Positions 13,135-15,441 of a stretch of DNA of 15,441 nt are shown in pieces. The position numbers and the translations under genes are program-made. The first letter of the stretch is position 1. Each line of letters begins with the position of its first letter. This stretch comes from Chloroflexota bacterium (lineage in GTDB: Bacteria; Chloroflexota; Limnocylindria; Limnocylindrales; CSP1-4). The notes below the pieces were generated by a model that saw only the letters and a program-made list of their open reading frames with translations, had not been told where the DNA came from and made no database searches. The DNA lies in the NCBI GenBank assembly GCA_021790715.1, contig JAJYGK010000216.1, forward strand, positions 1-15,441, given 5' to 3'.

Positions 13135-13992
13135 ATGAAGCAGCGCATCTCACTCATCGCGGCACTGGCGGTGGCAGGAGCGGTCTTCCTCGGCTCGGTG
13201 AGCACCGTCGCCGCCGCGGACCAGGCCAGGATCCGCGTCCTGCATGCGTCTCCCGACGCACCTGCGGTGGACGTCTACGCGGACGGCGCCAGGATCCTCA
13301 GCGACGTGCCGTTCGGCACCATCTCGAATTACGTGACGGTGCCCGCCGGCGCCCATCACCTGCAGGTCTTCGCCGCCGGCACCACGACCGGGGCCGTCAT
13401 CGACACCACCGTGACGCTCGACGCAGGCAAGGCCTACACGATCGCGGCCACCAACAGCCTGGCGCACATCCAGGCCCAGGTCATCGTCGACAACCCGATG
13501 CCCACGGCCGGCAGGGCCCAGGTTCGGGCAGTCCATCTCTCCGCCGACGCGCCTGCGGTCGACGTCGCCGTGCGCGGCTCGGCCGCCGACGCCGCCCTCG
13601 TGAAGGGCCTCGTCTACCCGAAGAACACCGGCTACCTGAACCTCGACCCGGGCTCGTACACGCTCGACGTGCGACTGGCCGGGACCACCACCGTCGCGCT
13701 CGCACTCCCCACGCTCGATCTCGCGTCGGGCACCAGTTACAGCGTCTTCGTCATCGGCTCGGCGGCGAATCCCGCCGTCGGTGGGAACGGGCTGCGGGCC
13801 GTCGTGACCACGGACGCCACGGCAGCGCCCGCGTCTTCCCCCGCGTCCTCGCTCCCTCCGACCGACACCGCCTCCACCACCACGGGCACCGCCACGCTGC
13901 TGCCGATCGCACTCGCCGTCCTGGCGCTCGGTGCGTTCGGCCTCGTTGCCGGCGCTCGGTTCTCTGCGGCCCGCGTCCGCTCCCGCGACTGA
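13135..13992 (+). CDS. Exported DUF4397 protein with C-terminal membrane anchor
   Basis: A 285-residue surface protein. A signal peptide (KQR, then a hydrophobic core at about 6-25, cleavage likely after VAAA near 28) leads to two tandem DUF4397 beta-domains marked by matching openings: ARIRVLHASPDAPAVDVYADG (from 31) and AQVRAVHLSADAPAVDVAVRG (from 128). A Ser/Thr/Pro-rich linker (about 227-254) precedes a transmembrane helix (255-275) and a short Arg-rich tail (ARVRSRD), the usual layout of a wall- or membrane-anchored protein; no LPXTG motif is present. DUF4397 proteins are widespread in bacteria and archaea and their function is not known. ATG 13135 has an AGAGAGGGG ribosome site. Two strong hairpins follow the stop, so the transcript probably ends there. 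Confidence 0.9.
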   Translation: MKQRISLIAALAVAGAVFLGSVSTVAAADQARIRVLHASPDAPAVDVYADGARILSDVPFGTISNYVTVPAGAHHLQVFAAGTTTGAVIDTTVTLDAGKAYTIAATNSLAHIQAQVIVDNPMPTAGRAQVRAVHLSADAPAVDVAVRGSAADAALVKGLVYPKNTGYLNLDPGSYTLDVRLAGTTTVALALPTLDLASGTSYSVFVIGSAANPAVGGNGLRAVVTTDATAAPASSPASSLPPTDTASTTTGTATLLPIALAVLALGAFGLVAGARFSAARVRSRD

Positions 13993-14001
13993 GGGATCTG
14001 C

Positions 14002-14019
14002 CGGGCGAGTCCTCGCCCG
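14002..14019 (+). terminator. Hairpin just after DUF4397 gene
   Basis: CGGGCGAG (14002-14009) pairs with CTCGCCCG (14012-14019), a perfect 8-bp inverted repeat (7 bp with a GTCC loop), beginning 10 bp after the stop and followed by CCTTCGTC. It is a plausible terminator without a full T-run. Confidence 0.5.
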
Positions 14020-14039
14020 CCTTCGTCGCGCACGTCATC

Positions 14040-14072
14040 GGTGCCGGTCCGGGAGCTGCCCGGGCCGGCACC
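14040..14072. terminator. Strong 14-bp stem-loop
   Basis: GGTGCCGGTCCGGG (14040-14053) pairs with CCCGGGCCGGCACC (14059-14072) around AGCTG, with one T-G wobble. It is the strongest hairpin in the window. No T-run follows. It lies 48 bp after the DUF4397 stop and about 125 bp before the next gene. Confidence 0.5.
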
Positions 14073-14183
14073 CTCGCGTCCGCGGGCATGCCGCCGACAG
14101 TGCACCAGGCGCCCGTGGCGAACCCGACTCCCCGGCGAACCAGATCCCCCGGCGCCCGCCGCGTCCACCGGACCGCCTCGTGC

Positions 14184-14189
14184 CAGAAT
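14184..14189 (+). promoter_or_regulatory. Candidate -10 element, leaderless DUF2203 gene
   Basis: CAGAAT ends 7 bp before ATG 14197, and no Shine-Dalgarno is present. The spacing equals that at the kinase and debranching genes, though the hexamer lacks the first T. Confidence 0.35.
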
Positions 14190-14196
14190 CGGACCG

Positions 14197-14595
14197 ATGC
14201 CCCGCTTCTACGACATCGACGCCGCGAACGAACGGCTGACCGAACTCCGACCGCTGCTCGAGCGCCTCGCGGCCGACAGGGACGCGCTGGCGGAGGAGCA
14301 GCGCGGGTTCCGCGCGACGCTGGCCACCGACGGCGCCCCGGAGTCCGAGATCCCCGTGCAGCGGCACGAGGCCCGGATCCGCCAGATCGTCGGCCGCATG
14401 CAGGAGGCGGTGGCACAGATCGACGCGTGGGGGATCACCCTGCGCGACATCCCGACCGGCCTCGTCGACTTCCCGGCGCTGGTGTCGGGGCGCCAGGTAT
14501 GGCTCTGCTGGCGGCTCGGCGAGCCGGAGGTGGGCTGGTGGCACGACCTGACGACGGGGCTGGCGGGCCGGCGGCCACTGCGCGATCTCGAGTGA
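14197..14595 (+). CDS. DUF2203 family protein
   Basis: A 132-residue soluble protein of the DUF2203 family. The N-terminal half (8-78) is a charged helical hairpin or coiled coil (ANERLTELRPLLERLAADRDAL-like, then EARIRQIVGRMQEAVAQID). The family signature occupies the rest: WGITLRDIPTGLVDFPAL, SGRQVWLCWRLGEPEVGWWH and GRRPL. Length is typical. The function of the family is not established. ATG 14197 fits both the signature start (MPRFYDIDAANERL) and the leaderless hexamer. Its stop overlaps the next gene's GTG by 4 nt, so the two are coupled. Confidence 0.9.
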   Translation: MPRFYDIDAANERLTELRPLLERLAADRDALAEEQRGFRATLATDGAPESEIPVQRHEARIRQIVGRMQEAVAQIDAWGITLRDIPTGLVDFPALVSGRQVWLCWRLGEPEVGWWHDLTTGLAGRRPLRDLE

Positions 14596-15441
14596 CCGGC
14601 CGGGACGTGACGGTGCTCGTCCTCGACGGCGACCCGCGCCCCGAGCTCCGCCGGCGCGGGATCCCGCTGCGTCCCTTCCCGGGCGCCTTCCCGCTGCCGG
14701 CGCGCGAGCCCGGCGCGGTGAGCACGGTGCTCGCCGGCGCGGCTCTCGCCGGCGCCGACGTCGTGACGGCAATGACCGGCGACCTGCACCGCCGCGCACT
14801 GTCGCGGATCGGGGCGGCGCGCCGCGTGAGCGAGTGGCTCGACCTCGCGGTCCGGCTGGCCCGCGACGCCGCCGAGCGGGCGGAGGACGAGCGGGACGCC
14901 GCGGACCCGCACACGGCCGGACGCCGCGTGTCCGTTGCCGGGCTGATCGGCCCGCTCGAGGGCTCGGCCGGACCCGATGCCGCCCCCGATGCCGCGACCG
15001 CCGGTCCCGAGCACCGGGCGCATGCGGGACTGCTCGCCGACGCCGGAGTCGACCTCCTGCGCATCGAGGCGATCGACACGATCGCCGAGAGCGAGGCGGC
15101 AACCGTGGCCGCGCTGGAGACGGGGCTCGAGACCTGGACGGGGGTGCTGCTCGACGGGACCGGGCGCCGGCTGCCGTCCGGCGAGCCGCTGGAGGCATGG
15201 CTGTCTGTGGTGGGTGCGCTCGGCCCGGCGGCGCTGCTGCTCTCTGCCCCGACGTGGGAGGCGACCGCCGCCGCCCTGCGGGCCGCCACCAGTGCCCTTC
15301 CCAGTCTCCACCCTGGGATCGTCCCGCTGCTCGGGGCTTCGTTCCCACTCGGGACGCCGGGCGGCGCCGGCGGCGGGACCGCGGCGGCCCCGGACGCGCG
15401 CGCGGGCGCGGGAACGGCCCCGGACGAGCGCGTCCCGCCGG
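14592..15441 (+). CDS. Homocysteine S-methyltransferase-like protein, partial (3' end outside window)
   Basis: An open frame of 283 codons running off the right edge. It follows the homocysteine S-methyltransferase (PF02574) pattern: VLVLDGD (8-14), GADVVTAMTG (54-63), EWLDLAVRLARDAAE (81-95), VAGLIGPLEG (115-124) and HAGLLADAGVDLLRIEAIDT (144-163), then SGEPLEAW (196-203). Several key positions differ from active enzymes: LDGG is LDGD, VVTANTF is VVTAMTG, and the GVNC motif that carries the first zinc cysteine is LLLSAP (215-220). There is no cysteine in the whole visible part. The last CC pair would lie beyond the window. It may be a non-zinc or non-catalytic relative. GTG 14592 overlaps the DUF2203 stop (GTGA), indicating translational coupling. 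The Gly/Ala-rich stretch near the edge (254-283) may be a linker. Confidence 0.75.
   Translation, partial: MTGRDVTVLVLDGDPRPELRRRGIPLRPFPGAFPLPAREPGAVSTVLAGAALAGADVVTAMTGDLHRRALSRIGAARRVSEWLDLAVRLARDAAERAEDERDAADPHTAGRRVSVAGLIGPLEGSAGPDAAPDAATAGPEHRAHAGLLADAGVDLLRIEAIDTIAESEAATVAALETGLETWTGVLLDGTGRRLPSGEPLEAWLSVVGALGPAALLLSAPTWEATAAALRAATSALPSLHPGIVPLLGASFPLGTPGGAGGGTAAAPDARAGAGTAPDERVPP

Noticed and set aside
11034..13205. 723-codon minus-strand frame across the spacer and membrane protein gene
   Set aside because: It spans three plus-strand genes and a repeat-rich spacer, is dominated by Arg/Pro/Gly, and lacks a ribosome site or domain.
1..15441. CRISPR array, prophage or toxin-antitoxin module
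   Set aside because: No regularly spaced repeats with unique spacers, no phage structural or integrase genes and no small toxin pair were seen; the only mobile trace is the OrfA remnant.

Overview
The window is about 15.4 kb of very G+C-rich bacterial chromosome. Gene content (a conserved 'YTEDCRIFG' protein of unknown function, Glu/Leu/Phe/Val dehydrogenase, DUF2203 and DUF4397 proteins, DoxX, ferritin, a GDE_N_bis-type debranching enzyme), GTG starts and several apparently leaderless genes with a TANNNT-like hexamer 6-7 nt before the start suggest a high-GC Chloroflexota lineage (Limnocylindria/Ellin6529-like) or, less likely, an Actinomycetota. This placement is inference; there is no rRNA gene or marker protein to fix it.

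Left part (1-6.5 kb). A hypothetical protein (55-684) converges on glutamate dehydrogenase (722-2062, minus). The dehydrogenase is divergent from a coupled two-component pair: a soluble histidine kinase with a winged-helix-like N-terminus (2253-3293) and a PhoB/OmpR-type regulator (3290-3982). The regulator converges on a small Cys-rich protein (4046-4333, minus), which is divergent from a DoxX membrane protein and ferritin operon (4733-5975). Ferritin converges on methylglyoxal synthase (6034-6489, minus). Both divergent intergenic regions flanking the kinase/regulator pair carry arrays of GTTCA/TGAAC direct repeats. The one at 4403-4468 has six units at exactly 11-bp spacing and ends 11 bp before a good -10 element, which is the layout of a PhoB/PhoP-class operator. 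The simplest reading is a local regulon: the regulator acting on its own operon, glutamate dehydrogenase, the Cys-rich protein and perhaps DoxX-ferritin.

Middle (6.5-8.1 kb). A decayed IS3-type OrfA fragment lies beside the 3' end of a tRNA-Lys(UUU) gene (minus, CCA encoded). Divergent from the tRNA is an orphan OmpR-type regulator with an acidic C-terminal tail, whose promoter sits in a 14-bp tandem repeat.

Right part (8.1-15.4 kb). A GT4 glycosyltransferase (minus) with a long disordered tail is divergent from an amylo-alpha-1,6-glucosidase/debranching enzyme (plus), suggesting a shared alpha-glucan or glucoside pathway. Then come a GC-rich repeat-bearing spacer, a membrane-anchored hypothetical protein, an exported two-repeat DUF4397 protein with a C-terminal membrane anchor followed by two strong hairpins, and a DUF2203 protein translationally coupled to a diverged homocysteine S-methyltransferase-like protein that runs off the window.
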